The notes under the pieces are model-generated. The model saw only the letters and a program-made list of their open reading frames with translations, did no database searches and was not told the DNA's origin. Positions 53,902 through 62,301 of a stretch of DNA of 64,000 nucleotides are shown one piece after another. The position numbers and the translations under genes were made by a program. The first letter of the stretch is position 1. Every line of letters begins with the position of its first letter. Location: NCBI RefSeq assembly GCF_011065935.2, contig NZ_JAAMNH020000001.1:3741001-3805000 (forward strand). Direction: 5' to 3'. This DNA is from Clostridium estertheticum. Lineage in GTDB: Bacteria > Bacillota > Clostridia > Clostridiales > Clostridiaceae.

Positions 53902-53994
53902 GTGAAGGTGTGGAAAGTGTTTGCTGAAATAAAAGAATTAAAGAATATAGGATTAAATAAATCACAGGTAGAAAGATATAGAGCCTGTAAATAA
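53902..53994 (+). pseudogene. IS21-like transposase (IstA) N-terminal remnant
   Basis: GTG start behind GAGGGGGA; 30 codons (MKVWKVFAEIKELKNIGLNK then SQVERY) resemble the helix-turn-helix start of IstA-type transposases. It stops abruptly where the neighbouring IS256 copy begins. A small inverted repeat (CTCTGAT/ATCAGAG) lies just upstream. The match is by eye only. Confidence 0.5.
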
Positions 53995-54080
53995 TTTTGT
54001 GTAAACAGATTAAAAAGTACTCTTTCTTGGCAATAATTGAGATAAGCTAATTATCTAATATTGTAAGGAGGAGTATTTTT

Positions 54081-55298
54081 ATGTCAGATATTTCTAAGGA
54101 AATTTTAAGAGATTATATTAATGAGCAAAAGTTTGCAAACCCAAATGAGGTTCTAGCTGCTATGAAGAGTATGTTCAGAGACGTTCTTCAGGAGGCGTTA
54201 GAAGCGGAGATGGATTTAGAACTTGGATATGATAAATATGATATATCGGAAAAACAAACTCAAAATAGTAGAAATGGTTACTCTAAAAAAACTGTAAAAT
54301 CAGAACTTGGAACAGTAGAACTTAATATTCCACGTGATAGAAATGGTGAATTTGAACCTAAAATTTTGCCTAAGCATCAAAGAAATATAACTGGTATTGA
54401 AGATAAAATAATGGCCCTTTATGCAGCTGGAATGACTACAAGAGACATAGCAGAGCAAGTAAAAAATTTATATGATGTTGAGATATCCGCTGAAATGGTA
54501 TCAAATATAACAAACAGGATTATGCCTGCTGTTACAGAGTGGCAAAATAGACCACTTGAAAAAACATATTCTTTTGTGTTTATGGACGCAATCCATTACA
54601 AAGTGCGTGATGACAAGCATATTGTAATAAAAGCTGCTTATGTTGTTTTGGGAGTAAATATAGATGGAGTAAAAGAGGTTCTTGGTATATGGGTAGGTGC
54701 AAATGAAAGCAGTAAGTTCTGGCTTTCAGTGCTTAATGACCTTAGGAATAGAGGCTTACAGAACGTTTTAGTGTTTTGCGTAGATGGCTTAAATGGTTTC
54801 AAGGAAGCTATAGGCTCTGTATACCCCTATGCAAAAATACAACGTTGTATAATCCATCAATTGAGAGCAAGTATGAAATATGTACCATACAAAGATAAGA
54901 AGGCTTTTGTAGCAGATTTGAAAGCTGTTTACGGTGCAGTAAACGAGGATGTTGCACTTGAAAATTTAATTTCAGCAAAAGAAAAATGGGGTAATAAGTA
55001 TCCAAATGCAATAAAGAGTTGGGAAGATAATTGGGATAATCTTATAACTTTCTTTGTATTCCCAGATTATATTCGTAGAATTATTTACACCACAAATGCT
55101 ATAGAAAGCCTTAATAGTCAATTTAGAAAAGTCACTAAGACAAAACTTATATTTCCTAACGACGAGAGTCTTATGAAAATGCTATATTTGGCTACGGAAA
55201 AAGTAAGTAGAAAATGGACTCGAGTATACGCAGATTGGGATCTTGTTATTAGCCAGCTCAATATATTATTTAGTGAAATCCTAAATGCAGGAGCGTAG
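54081..55298 (+). CDS. IS256-family transposase, full length
   Basis: 405 aa, the normal size. The N-terminal DNA-binding part is present (SRNGYSKKTVKSELGTVELN, IPRDRNGEFEPKILPKHQRN). The DDE catalytic core follows: FVFMDAIHYKVRD (first D), VFCVDGLNGFKEAIG (second D) and NAIESLNSQFRK (the glutamate). AAGGAGGAG site before the ATG. Terminal inverted repeats could not be matched by eye on both sides; the right side may be lost or the IS nested. It is inserted next to the IS21-like remnant inside the tRNA-Leu island. Confidence 0.93.
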   Translation: MSDISKEILRDYINEQKFANPNEVLAAMKSMFRDVLQEALEAEMDLELGYDKYDISEKQTQNSRNGYSKKTVKSELGTVELNIPRDRNGEFEPKILPKHQRNITGIEDKIMALYAAGMTTRDIAEQVKNLYDVEISAEMVSNITNRIMPAVTEWQNRPLEKTYSFVFMDAIHYKVRDDKHIVIKAAYVVLGVNIDGVKEVLGIWVGANESSKFWLSVLNDLRNRGLQNVLVFCVDGLNGFKEAIGSVYPYAKIQRCIIHQLRASMKYVPYKDKKAFVADLKAVYGAVNEDVALENLISAKEKWGNKYPNAIKSWEDNWDNLITFFVFPDYIRRIIYTTNAIESLNSQFRKVTKTKLIFPNDESLMKMLYLATEKVSRKWTRVYADWDLVISQLNILFSEILNAGA

Positions 55299-55490
55299 CT
55301 TAGGGGACTCCGTCCCCAAACCCCTGAGGTTTATCGCTTTAGTTCTAACAGGAACGTTCAAAACGGGCAGCCCAAGGGGCCACCCGTTCCTGTATAGAAA
55401 ATTAATAACCGCTCGGGTTGCTCCTCAGCATTGCCCTGTCCTGTTATTAAGCATGTATATTATTGACCAAATGTGCCAATAATATACTAT
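55299..55490. repeat. Hairpin-rich DNA 3' of the transposase
   Basis: Several inverted repeats: GGGGAC/GTCCCC at 55303-55316, ACAGGAACG/CGTTCCTGT within 55348-55394, and GTATATTATTG/CAATAATATAC at 55455-55488. The first two may be the IS right end; the last may terminate the integrase fragment. Confidence 0.6.
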
Positions 55491-55537
55491 AAAGGCATGA
55501 CGAAGTTAAAATATTCGTCAACTTTAAATTACATTTT

Positions 55538-55705
55538 TTAACAAAAATATAAATCAATTTTTGACCATAGAAAGAGAATACACTCATAATGTTTTATTGT
55601 CGCTGGTCTTAAATTTCTAACTTTACAGTATCTTAAAAACTCATCGTATGCTTCATCAAATGTCTTTTGCCTATTATTTTTCATTTCAATCTTTACTCTT
55701 GCCAT
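55538..55705 (-). pseudogene. Tyrosine integrase N-terminal remnant
   Basis: 55 codons starting MARVKIEMKNNRQKTFDEAY, then DEFLRYCKVRNLRPATIKHY, the SAM-like core-binding domain of phage/ICE integrases. AGGG site before the ATG. The frame ends at TAA after IDLYFC and the catalytic domain is missing, probably lost with the IS256 insertion. It is adjacent to the intact tRNA-Leu, where an island integrase is expected. Confidence 0.78.
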
Positions 55706-55845
55706 TTTTACCCTCCCATTTCAAAAAAAACAAAAACACGTCTACTGGAATAAACTCCCAATAGACATGTTCGTGATTTTGACACTTCTTCAAAAAATAA
55801 AAAAGTACCAACACCTTCAAAGTGCTGATACCACTGGTTTTAACA

Positions 55846-55927
55846 TGGTGCGATAGACGGGACTTGAACCCGTATGGTCTCCCACACGCCCCTTAAACGT
55901 GCGCGTCTGCCATTCCGCCACTATCGC
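55846..55927 (-). tRNA. tRNA-Leu (anticodon read as AAG), intact
   Basis: 82 nt with encoded CCA. Acceptor GCGATAG/CTATCGC, D arm GCG...CGC, anticodon arm CACGT-TTAAGGG-GCGTG, short class II variable arm TGG-GAGA-CCA, T arm ACGGG-TTCAAGT-CCCGT. The 7-nt loop puts AAG at positions 34-36; a one-base shift would suggest UAA, but the stem pairs best as given. Attachment site of the island. Confidence 0.9.
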
Positions 55928-56055
55928 AAATATTGTTTTTAATATAAAGGGGAAAATCTTATAGTTATATTCGTTTATAAAACTTATAACTACAAGATTT
56001 ATTATATATCAACTCAGTATAAATTGTCAATATACTAGTTTGTTCTTAAAGAAGT

Positions 56056-56640
56056 CTATGATTCGTTTGTTTTTAAAGAAGTCTTATATTTATCACCATA
56101 TAATTTAAAATAAATATTATAATTTGTCTTTACCTTTTTTACATATTTATCAGTTTCTCCAAAAGGAATATTATCTATTTTTTTTCCATCCTTAGAGTAT
56201 TGTTTATCACTAAGCCACTTTTGCACATTCCCACGACCACCATTATAAGCTGCTAGTACTAGCTCTATATCCCCATTGAATTCTGTATTTAGATTATTAA
56301 TATACCAACATCCCATAGCAATATTAATTTCGTTATCATATAATTTTTCTTCCTTATAATCTTTTAATTTCATATTTTTAGCAATCCAAAGTCCAGTATC
56401 TGGCATTATCTGCATGAGCCCATAGGCACCTCTAGGAGAGATAGCTTTTTCATTAAAATTACTTTCTACTTTAATTACTGCTGCAACCAATAGGGGATCC
56501 ACATTGTACCTTTGCGAATATTTAACTATGTGATCTTCATATTTCATTGGATAAAAGATTTTAAAAATACTTTTAATATTAATTAATATGATAACCAATA
56601 AAATTAAGGATAAAATTTTTATAATTGTTTTAAACTTCAT
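56056..56640 (-). CDS. Lytic transglycosylase (Slt70-type catalytic domain)
   Basis: Cleaves the glycan strand of peptidoglycan leaving 1,6-anhydro ends. 194 aa: one N-terminal membrane anchor (IIKILSLILLVIILINI), then the goose-lysozyme-like domain with the catalytic glutamate in AAVIKVESNFNEKAISPRGA, followed by YGLMQIMPDTG, VLAAYNGGRGNVQKWL and the C-terminal TDKYVKKV. Complete, standard length. The ATG overlaps the coaE stop by 4 bp. Confidence 0.92.
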   Translation of the reverse strand: MKFKTIIKILSLILLVIILINIKSIFKIFYPMKYEDHIVKYSQRYNVDPLLVAAVIKVESNFNEKAISPRGAYGLMQIMPDTGLWIAKNMKLKDYKEEKLYDNEINIAMGCWYINNLNTEFNGDIELVLAAYNGGRGNVQKWLSDKQYSKDGKKIDNIPFGETDKYVKKVKTNYNIYFKLYGDKYKTSLKTNES

Positions 56641-57245
56641 TTTTTCACATTTAACCTTTCTAATTCTTTAATAATTAAATCTAGTTGTAACTTTGTGTTT
56701 TCAACGCTTCCACTATTATCAATAATAAAATCCGCGAACTTCTTCTTTTCATCTATTGGCATTTGGGCTCTTATTCTATCCATTGCTGCGTCTAAATCTA
56801 AAGCATCTCGAAGTATAATCCTTTGTATTTGAACGTGGCTACTTACCCAAACTAATATAGTTACATCCATACTGGTATGTAAATTATTCTCTATCAAAGT
56901 AGGCGCGTCAAGAAAACATAGCTTACAATTATTTTCTTCATAGGCTTTTATTCTATGATTTATTTCACTTATTATAAAAGGCATCATTATATTTTCAAGC
57001 TTTTTTCTCCGTATATCATTCTTAAATATGTAGTTTCCAAACTCTTTTCTCTTAAGTTGATCTTCCTCATCAAAAAACTCATACCCAAATTCCTCTTTAA
57101 TTTGAGGGAGCACCTCAGGGTTTATTATAAAAATTTCTCTAGCTACAATATCAGCATCAATAATGGAAAGGCACTTTTCTCTTAGCATGTTAGTCACCGT
57201 GCTCTTTCCACTACCAATGCCACCTGTTATCCCTACCTTTAACAT
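56637..57245 (-). CDS. coaE: Dephospho-CoA kinase
   Basis: Last step of CoA synthesis. 202 aa from the ATG at 57243-57245 (MLKVGITGGIGSGKST); two further in-frame codons exist with a TTG. P-loop GGIGSGKST (8-16), DADIVAREI, and LCFLDAPTLIENNLHTSMD, then VTILVWV, are the family blocks. It starts 6 bp past the polA stop: the usual polA-coaE pair. Confidence 0.95.
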   Translation of the reverse strand: MLKVGITGGIGSGKSTVTNMLREKCLSIIDADIVAREIFIINPEVLPQIKEEFGYEFFDEEDQLKRKEFGNYIFKNDIRRKKLENIMMPFIISEINHRIKAYEENNCKLCFLDAPTLIENNLHTSMDVTILVWVSSHVQIQRIILRDALDLDAAMDRIRAQMPIDEKKKFADFIIDNSGSVENTKLQLDLIIKELERLNVKK

Positions 57246-57251
57246 ATGCAA

Positions 57252-59867
57252 CTACTTAGCCTCATACCAAGTTTCTCCAATGCTTATTCCTACTTCTAGA
57301 GGAACTAAAAGCTTTATAACATTTTCCATCTGCTCTTTAACCAAATTTTCAACTTGCACAATCTCATCCTTATATACATTTAATATTAATTCATCGTGTA
57401 CTTGAAGTATTAAAGTACTTTTTAATCCTGAGTCCTTTAATTTATCAAATACATTTACCATAGCTAGTTTAATAATATCTGCTGCACTTCCCTGTATTGG
57501 TGTATTCATAGCAAGCCTCCTGCCAAAGGACTGCACAATTTTATTTGATGAGTTTATTTCAGGGATAGCTCTTCTTCTATTAAAAATCGTGGTAACACAA
57601 TTGTTTTCCTCAGCTTCAACCACTATATCTTCCATATACTTTTTAACATTTGGATATCTGTCAAAATACGCATCTATATAAATTTTAGCTTCTTTTCTAG
57701 ATACATTTATATCCTTTGCTAAGCTAAATTCTCCAATACCATACACTATGCCAAAGTTTACTGCTTTGGCATTACTTCTCATAAGAGATGTAACCTCGTT
57801 TAAAGGTACATTAAATACCTCTGAAGCAGTTTTAGTATGAATGTCAGTATGGTTAATGAAGGCTTCAATTAAATTCTCGTCGCCAGATATATGAGCCAGT
57901 ACCCTAAGCTCTATTTGTGAATAATCCGCAGATAAAATAACACACTTATCATTGTGTGGTATAAATACTCGTCTTATAGCTCTACCCATTTCATGTCTTA
58001 TTGGAATGTTTTGCAAATTAGGTTCTGTACTTGATAATCTTCCTGTAGTCGCAACGGTCTGCATAAAGTTTGAATGTATTCTACAATCTGTATCAATTAC
58101 AGCTTTTAGGCCCTCAATGTAAGTAGAAAAGATTTTTGTGAGCCCTCTATATCGAGTAATTTCTGTGATTATAGGATGCTTATCTACTAGAGCCTCTAAA
58201 ACCTCTGCATTAGTTGAATATCCCGTTTTTGTCTTCTTTATAACTGGTAAATCTAATTTTTCAAATAATATCTTCCCTAATTGCTTTGGAGACTTTATAT
58301 TAAACTCTTCTCCAGCTAGTGCAAAAATAGTGCCTTCCATTTCTTTTATTTCTTTAGCAAATTTTATGCCTAGTTCTTCAAGTTTATCCTTGTTTATTGT
58401 AAAACCCTCGGCCTCCATATATGATATAGCTTCAGTTAAGGGCTGCTCCACTGTATATAAAAGTTCTTCCATTTTATACTCTTTAATTTTTATTTCTAGT
58501 ATTTCATAAAGGCTTTTTAGTAATGCTACTTTATTAATCTCTTTTGCATCACCCTCGCCTTCAATTCCGATTCTAAGATTTTCATTAATAAGAGATTCTA
58601 AACTATATTCACTTTGAGCTGAATTTATTAAATAAGCGGCTATCTCTGCATCAAATTTTACACCTTGTAGCACAATACCCATTTTATTAAACGCAGTGTA
58701 TGCATTTTTTAAAGCGTGGCTTACCTTTTTAATATCCACACTTTCAAATAAAGTTTTTAATTGGCTTATAGTTTTTTCTTCATCTTCATTACATAAATCA
58801 ATAACCTTAATAGTATAGTTTTTTTCCTTATAATTAATGTATATGTTATTTAAACACATTTTAGAAAATACGTTTGTGTCTCTAATATCAAAAGTTACAT
58901 AAATAGTATCTTTAATTTCCACTATAAATTCCGCAAGCGCTGATAGTTTGTCTATTACAGTAGAATCCGCTGTGAATATTTCTTCAGGTGATTCCTGCTC
59001 ATCTGTTATTTTGTTTATTAGTGATTTAAATTGTAATTTATAAAATAATTCTTTTACAGCACGTACATCATAATTTTCTTTTGATTTAATTGAATCTAAG
59101 TCTATTTCCATAGGCACATTTGTAATAATAGTAGCTAATTTTTTACTAAAAATAGCCTGTTCACTATAAGTTATTAAATTTTCCACAAGCTTTTTGCCAC
59201 TAATTTTTTCAATATTCATAAGAACATTTTCTATACTCTTATATTCTTTAATAAGCTTATAAGCAGTTTTTTCACCAACTCCTGGCACACCTGGAATATT
59301 ATCCGAGGCGTCACCCATTAAGCCCTTTACATCTATAAATTCAGTAGGGGTTACTCCGAAATCCTCTATTATACGATTTCTATCATATATTTCTTTTTCT
59401 GACATTCCCTTTTTATTTATTACAACTTTAACATTATCTGTAGCAAGCTGAAGTGCATCTCTATCTCCTGTCACTATAAAAACTTCTAATCCCTCTTTTT
59501 CTCCAATTACAGATAGTGTTCCTATTAAATCATCTGCTTCAAATCCATCTAATTCAAAAATGTCTATAGCCATTTTCTCTAAAAGTTCCCTAACTATAGA
59601 AAACTGTCCTATAAGCTCATCAGGCATTTTTTTTCTACCTGCCTTATAATCACTATACTCTTCATGACGAAAAGTAGGTGTCTTTCTATCGAAGGTCGTA
59701 ACAATATAATCAGGTTCAAATTCCTCTTTCATTTTTAAGAGCATGCTTGTAAAGCCATAAACTGCATTAGTATATATCCCGTCTGAATTTGTTAGGGCTG
59801 GTAATGCATAAAAAGCTCTGTACATAAGACTATGACCATCTAAAATCAATAACCTTTCTTTAGACAT
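57252..59867 (-). CDS. polA: DNA polymerase I
   Basis: Repair and Okazaki-fragment polymerase. 871 aa: 5'-nuclease domain (1-~290, LLILDGHSLMYRAFYALPAL; VTGDRDALQLATDNVKV; GLMGDASDNIPGVPGVGEKTA); a 3'-5' exonuclease-like domain (~300-480) where the acidic D-x-E metal motif is absent (FDIRDTNVF), so no proofreading is expected; and the polymerase domain with SADYSQIELRVLAHIS (motif A), the motif B helix (RSNAKAVNFGIVYGIGEF) and QVHDELILNV (motif C). All polymerase residues appear intact. Confidence 0.96.
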   Translation of the reverse strand: MSKERLLILDGHSLMYRAFYALPALTNSDGIYTNAVYGFTSMLLKMKEEFEPDYIVTTFDRKTPTFRHEEYSDYKAGRKKMPDELIGQFSIVRELLEKMAIDIFELDGFEADDLIGTLSVIGEKEGLEVFIVTGDRDALQLATDNVKVVINKKGMSEKEIYDRNRIIEDFGVTPTEFIDVKGLMGDASDNIPGVPGVGEKTAYKLIKEYKSIENVLMNIEKISGKKLVENLITYSEQAIFSKKLATIITNVPMEIDLDSIKSKENYDVRAVKELFYKLQFKSLINKITDEQESPEEIFTADSTVIDKLSALAEFIVEIKDTIYVTFDIRDTNVFSKMCLNNIYINYKEKNYTIKVIDLCNEDEEKTISQLKTLFESVDIKKVSHALKNAYTAFNKMGIVLQGVKFDAEIAAYLINSAQSEYSLESLINENLRIGIEGEGDAKEINKVALLKSLYEILEIKIKEYKMEELLYTVEQPLTEAISYMEAEGFTINKDKLEELGIKFAKEIKEMEGTIFALAGEEFNIKSPKQLGKILFEKLDLPVIKKTKTGYSTNAEVLEALVDKHPIITEITRYRGLTKIFSTYIEGLKAVIDTDCRIHSNFMQTVATTGRLSSTEPNLQNIPIRHEMGRAIRRVFIPHNDKCVILSADYSQIELRVLAHISGDENLIEAFINHTDIHTKTASEVFNVPLNEVTSLMRSNAKAVNFGIVYGIGEFSLAKDINVSRKEAKIYIDAYFDRYPNVKKYMEDIVVEAEENNCVTTIFNRRRAIPEINSSNKIVQSFGRRLAMNTPIQGSAADIIKLAMVNVFDKLKDSGLKSTLILQVHDELILNVYKDEIVQVENLVKEQMENVIKLLVPLEVGISIGETWYEAK

Positions 59868-59906
59868 TTTAAATCCCTTCTTTCTACTATGTTTGCAATT
59901 TTATTT

Positions 59907-60824
59907 TTAAAATATACTTAAATCTAATTCCTTAGATAATTCTTCTAAAACCTTTATACCACCAATACTATTACCTTTTTCATCAAGCGCAGGTCCAATT
60001 ACTCCAACACCCATTCTTCTAGGTACTGCTGCCATTATGCCTCCACCTACACCACTTTTTGCTGGTATTCCTATATGTACTGCAAAATTTCCTGAACCAT
60101 CATACATGCCGCAAGTAACCATTATAGTTTTAATTATTCTAGTGGCTTCTCTAGATAAAACTCTTTCATTTTTAGAAACTATTACACCAGAATTAGCAAG
60201 CATAGCTCCTATTCTTGCTATATCCCTACAATTGACCTCCATTGAACACTGTCTAAAGTATACATCTAAAACATCTTCCACATCACCCTCAATAACACCT
60301 GTACTCTTCATGAAATAGGCAAGTGATCTATTTCTATCCCCTGTAGCTTTTTCAGAGGTATAAACACCTTGGTTAATATTTATATCAGGATTACCTGTAA
60401 TTTTTCTTGTAAATTTTAAAATCCTATTAAATTTTTCTTCTGCAGTATCACCTGTAATCAATGAAACTATTGCAATTGCTCCAGCATTTATCATTGGGTT
60501 TATAGGTCTTTGGTCAATATTTTTCTCTAAATTTATTATAGAATTAAAGCCAGCTTCTGTGGGCTCCATTCCTATTTTAGTAAACACATAATCTACTCCA
60601 TTGTCAATTATGGCTAGCATAAGCGTGACAACCTTTGATATACTTTGTATTGTAAATTTTGTCTCATAATCCCCGGCAAAAAATTCTTCTCCATCAAGAG
60701 TAGTAACACAAATACCTAGTGCCTCTCCATCTGCTTTAGAAAGTTCTGGAATATACGAGGCAACCGCACCTTCCTTTGTAAAATGCCTATTCTTGTCAAT
60801 AATAGTATCTAATATTCTTTTCAT
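59907..60824 (-). CDS. glsA: Glutaminase A
   Basis: Hydrolyses glutamine to glutamate and ammonia. 305 aa from the ATG at 60822-60824 with AGGGGGA upstream; seven more residues are open beyond. Beta-lactamase-like fold with the nucleophile serine in KFTIQSISKVVTLMLAI (S-x-x-K), PINPMINAGAIAIVSLI, and the C-terminal PAKSGVGGGIMAAVPRRMG. Monocistronic, between polA and tRNA-Leu. No regulatory element seen. Confidence 0.94.
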   Translation of the reverse strand: MKRILDTIIDKNRHFTKEGAVASYIPELSKADGEALGICVTTLDGEEFFAGDYETKFTIQSISKVVTLMLAIIDNGVDYVFTKIGMEPTEAGFNSIINLEKNIDQRPINPMINAGAIAIVSLITGDTAEEKFNRILKFTRKITGNPDININQGVYTSEKATGDRNRSLAYFMKSTGVIEGDVEDVLDVYFRQCSMEVNCRDIARIGAMLANSGVIVSKNERVLSREATRIIKTIMVTCGMYDGSGNFAVHIGIPAKSGVGGGIMAAVPRRMGVGVIGPALDEKGNSIGGIKVLEELSKELDLSIF

Positions 60825-61069
60825 GTTATCCCCCTGCCTAAACAATACAATAAAATGTATTTTTTAAAATTAGTATTTACCTGTACACTACATATAATAC
60901 TATACTTTGAATGGTATTTTCAATTCTTTGTGCAAATTAAAATGTTGACATTACTTAATGCGGAATGAATACCGTAAAGAAGACCAATGCGGATACACAA
61001 ATTATTAAAAACTATATTTAACTATTGCATTAATTATAAACATATGGTAAAATAAATTTTGTCAGACAT

Positions 61070-61156
61070 GCCGAAGTGGTGGAACTGGCAGACGCGCTGG
61101 ACTCAAAATCCAGTGGTAGCAATACCGTGCGGGTTCGATTCCCGCCTCCGGCACCA
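61070..61156 (+). tRNA. tRNA-Leu (CAA)
   Basis: 87 nt with encoded CCA. Acceptor GCCGAAG/(C)TCCGGC, anticodon arm CTGGA-CTCAAAA-TCCAG (CAA, reads UUG), long variable arm, T arm GCGGG-TTCGATT-CCCGC. Followed by its own terminator. Confidence 0.95.
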
Positions 61157-61169
61157 TATATTTTAAAGA

Positions 61170-61216
61170 AAGACTGTATCACTTAGCTTAAGAGCTATGT
61201 GATACAGTCTTTTTTA
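61170..61216 (+). terminator. Terminator of tRNA-Leu(CAA)
   Basis: AGACTGTATCAC / GTGATACAGTCT perfect 12-bp stem then TTTTT. Confidence 0.9.
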
Positions 61217-61280
61217 TTAGTTTGCAACAATATTTGCAACAACTAGATTAAATCTATTTCTCCTACTAAAATTTTTAGAA

Positions 61281-61418
61281 TCATTACCTTACCTTTATCC
61301 TCATAAACACTTAATACATTCCTATTCTAATTCCAGAAGGATATATGCGCCCAAGTCCTGATGTTACTATTAAATCGCTCTTTTCTATATCCGACTCTAT
61401 AGAAAGACGTTCTATTTA
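61281..61418 (-). pseudogene. mreC fragment (decayed copy of 42315-42450)
   Basis: About 138 bp align with the 3' third of the intact mreC gene in the same orientation (shared runs include CCTATTCTAATTCCAG and CCCAAGTCCTGA), with many substitutions and at least one short deletion that breaks the frame. It corresponds to the GIYPAGIRIGSV region of MreC. There are no flanking mre genes. Confidence 0.8.
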
Positions 61419-61572
61419 GGGAGTCATGTATGAAGCTATTTTGCATGATGATACTATTTATACAGAAGTAGTTTTTTATATATTTAGTCTCCAAACAGTC
61501 CCCATTTTCATGTTTTAAACAACCCTCAAGAAATAACCAAACCCAGTAACCGCCGCAGTTACTAGGTTTCTA

Positions 61573-61618
61573 TGGTGCGTGGAACAGGAGTCGAACCTGC
61601 GACCAACTGGTTCGTAAA
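61573..61618 (-). pseudogene. tRNA 3' half, most likely tRNA-Arg(ACG) (att-site remnant)
   Basis: Minus strand reads TTTACGAACCAG (3' side of an anticodon arm), TTGGTC, T arm GCAGG-TTCGACT-CCTGT, acceptor TCCACGC, A, CCA. The 5' half (expected acceptor GCGTGGA) is absent; unrelated sequence starts within the anticodon arm, as in the truncated tRNA-Leu at 49828. The identity of the amino acid is inferred from the loop. Confidence 0.75.
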
Positions 61619-62301
61619 GTGACGTTTTAAGTAATTCTAAATAGCCCTCAAACCGTCTTAAATACTCACTTTATTTTTTAAACTATACTTGTCTATCCCT
61701 ATTAATATTAAACTATAAGGGGCAAATTAAAATGACCTGTTATTTTTCTTATCATTTATATAAATATCGAGTGCTTTAGTTTCTTTTATTACATAATAAA
61801 AAAGAATCAATTTATAAGCTTTCTATTATTCATACTTTTACATTGATTATTAATTTATAATACATTCAATGTAACAAGTCAACATGATATGTTACATTCA
61901 AATACTTTCAGTAAGGTTGTCCAAAGCTTCCTTAACCACAGAGGAATACACATGAGTATCACTGCTAATTTAATAATCTACAGCCATATCATCGGAAAAA
62001 ATGACATTTCGCACGCAAAAAACTATTGGCCCATAAATGTGATTATGTTTTTTTATATCATAGTTTAATCCGTAAAAAGCCCAGGAAGACGACTTTTGTA
62101 ATCAGCGCTAGGAGTTGTAAATTTATATCTTATTTGAAATTTTGAGAGAATGGGCCAAAACCTATATATATATATTCATTAACTTGAATTTTGACATAAA
62201 TGATGGCAAAATCCCATGATAAACTTGCCATATTTAAAGGTATTTTACATACTCAGTCGAATTATATATAATATATTTTATAAACAAAGGGGGATTTTTC
62301 T
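61619..62301. other. AT-rich left interior of a second putative island
   Basis: No intact gene. It contains the integrase C-terminal remnant (61898-61969). The rest is stop-rich and shows no RNA fold that I recognise. Confidence 0.5.
61898..61969 (-). pseudogene. Tyrosine integrase C-terminal remnant
   Basis: Minus-strand frame ISSDTHVYSSVVKEALDNLT then ESI and a stop resembles the end of phage integrases (usual form TLDxYxHVxxxxxxEAxxKL). The catalytic tyrosine is lost and an in-frame stop precedes it, so only ~23 codons are readable. Position ~280 bp from a tRNA fragment supports the call. Confidence 0.5.

Larger units (their letters stand above)
49828..55902. mobile_element. Genomic island integrated in tRNA-Leu
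   Basis: A 57-bp identical direct repeat (49828-49884 and 55846-55902) covers the 3' part of a tRNA-Leu gene. The right copy belongs to the intact tRNA and the left copy is cut off mid-anticodon stem. Between them lie a broken tyrosine-integrase gene next to the intact tRNA, IS256 and IS21-type pieces, and two cargo genes with matching promoters. This is the standard signature of site-specific integration at a tRNA 3' end. The integrase and transposases are damaged or secondary, so the island is probably now immobile. Confidence 0.88.

Noticed and set aside
53030..55298. The two IS256 copies as a composite transposon
   Set aside because: One copy is truncated and there is no cargo between them other than an IS21-like stub.
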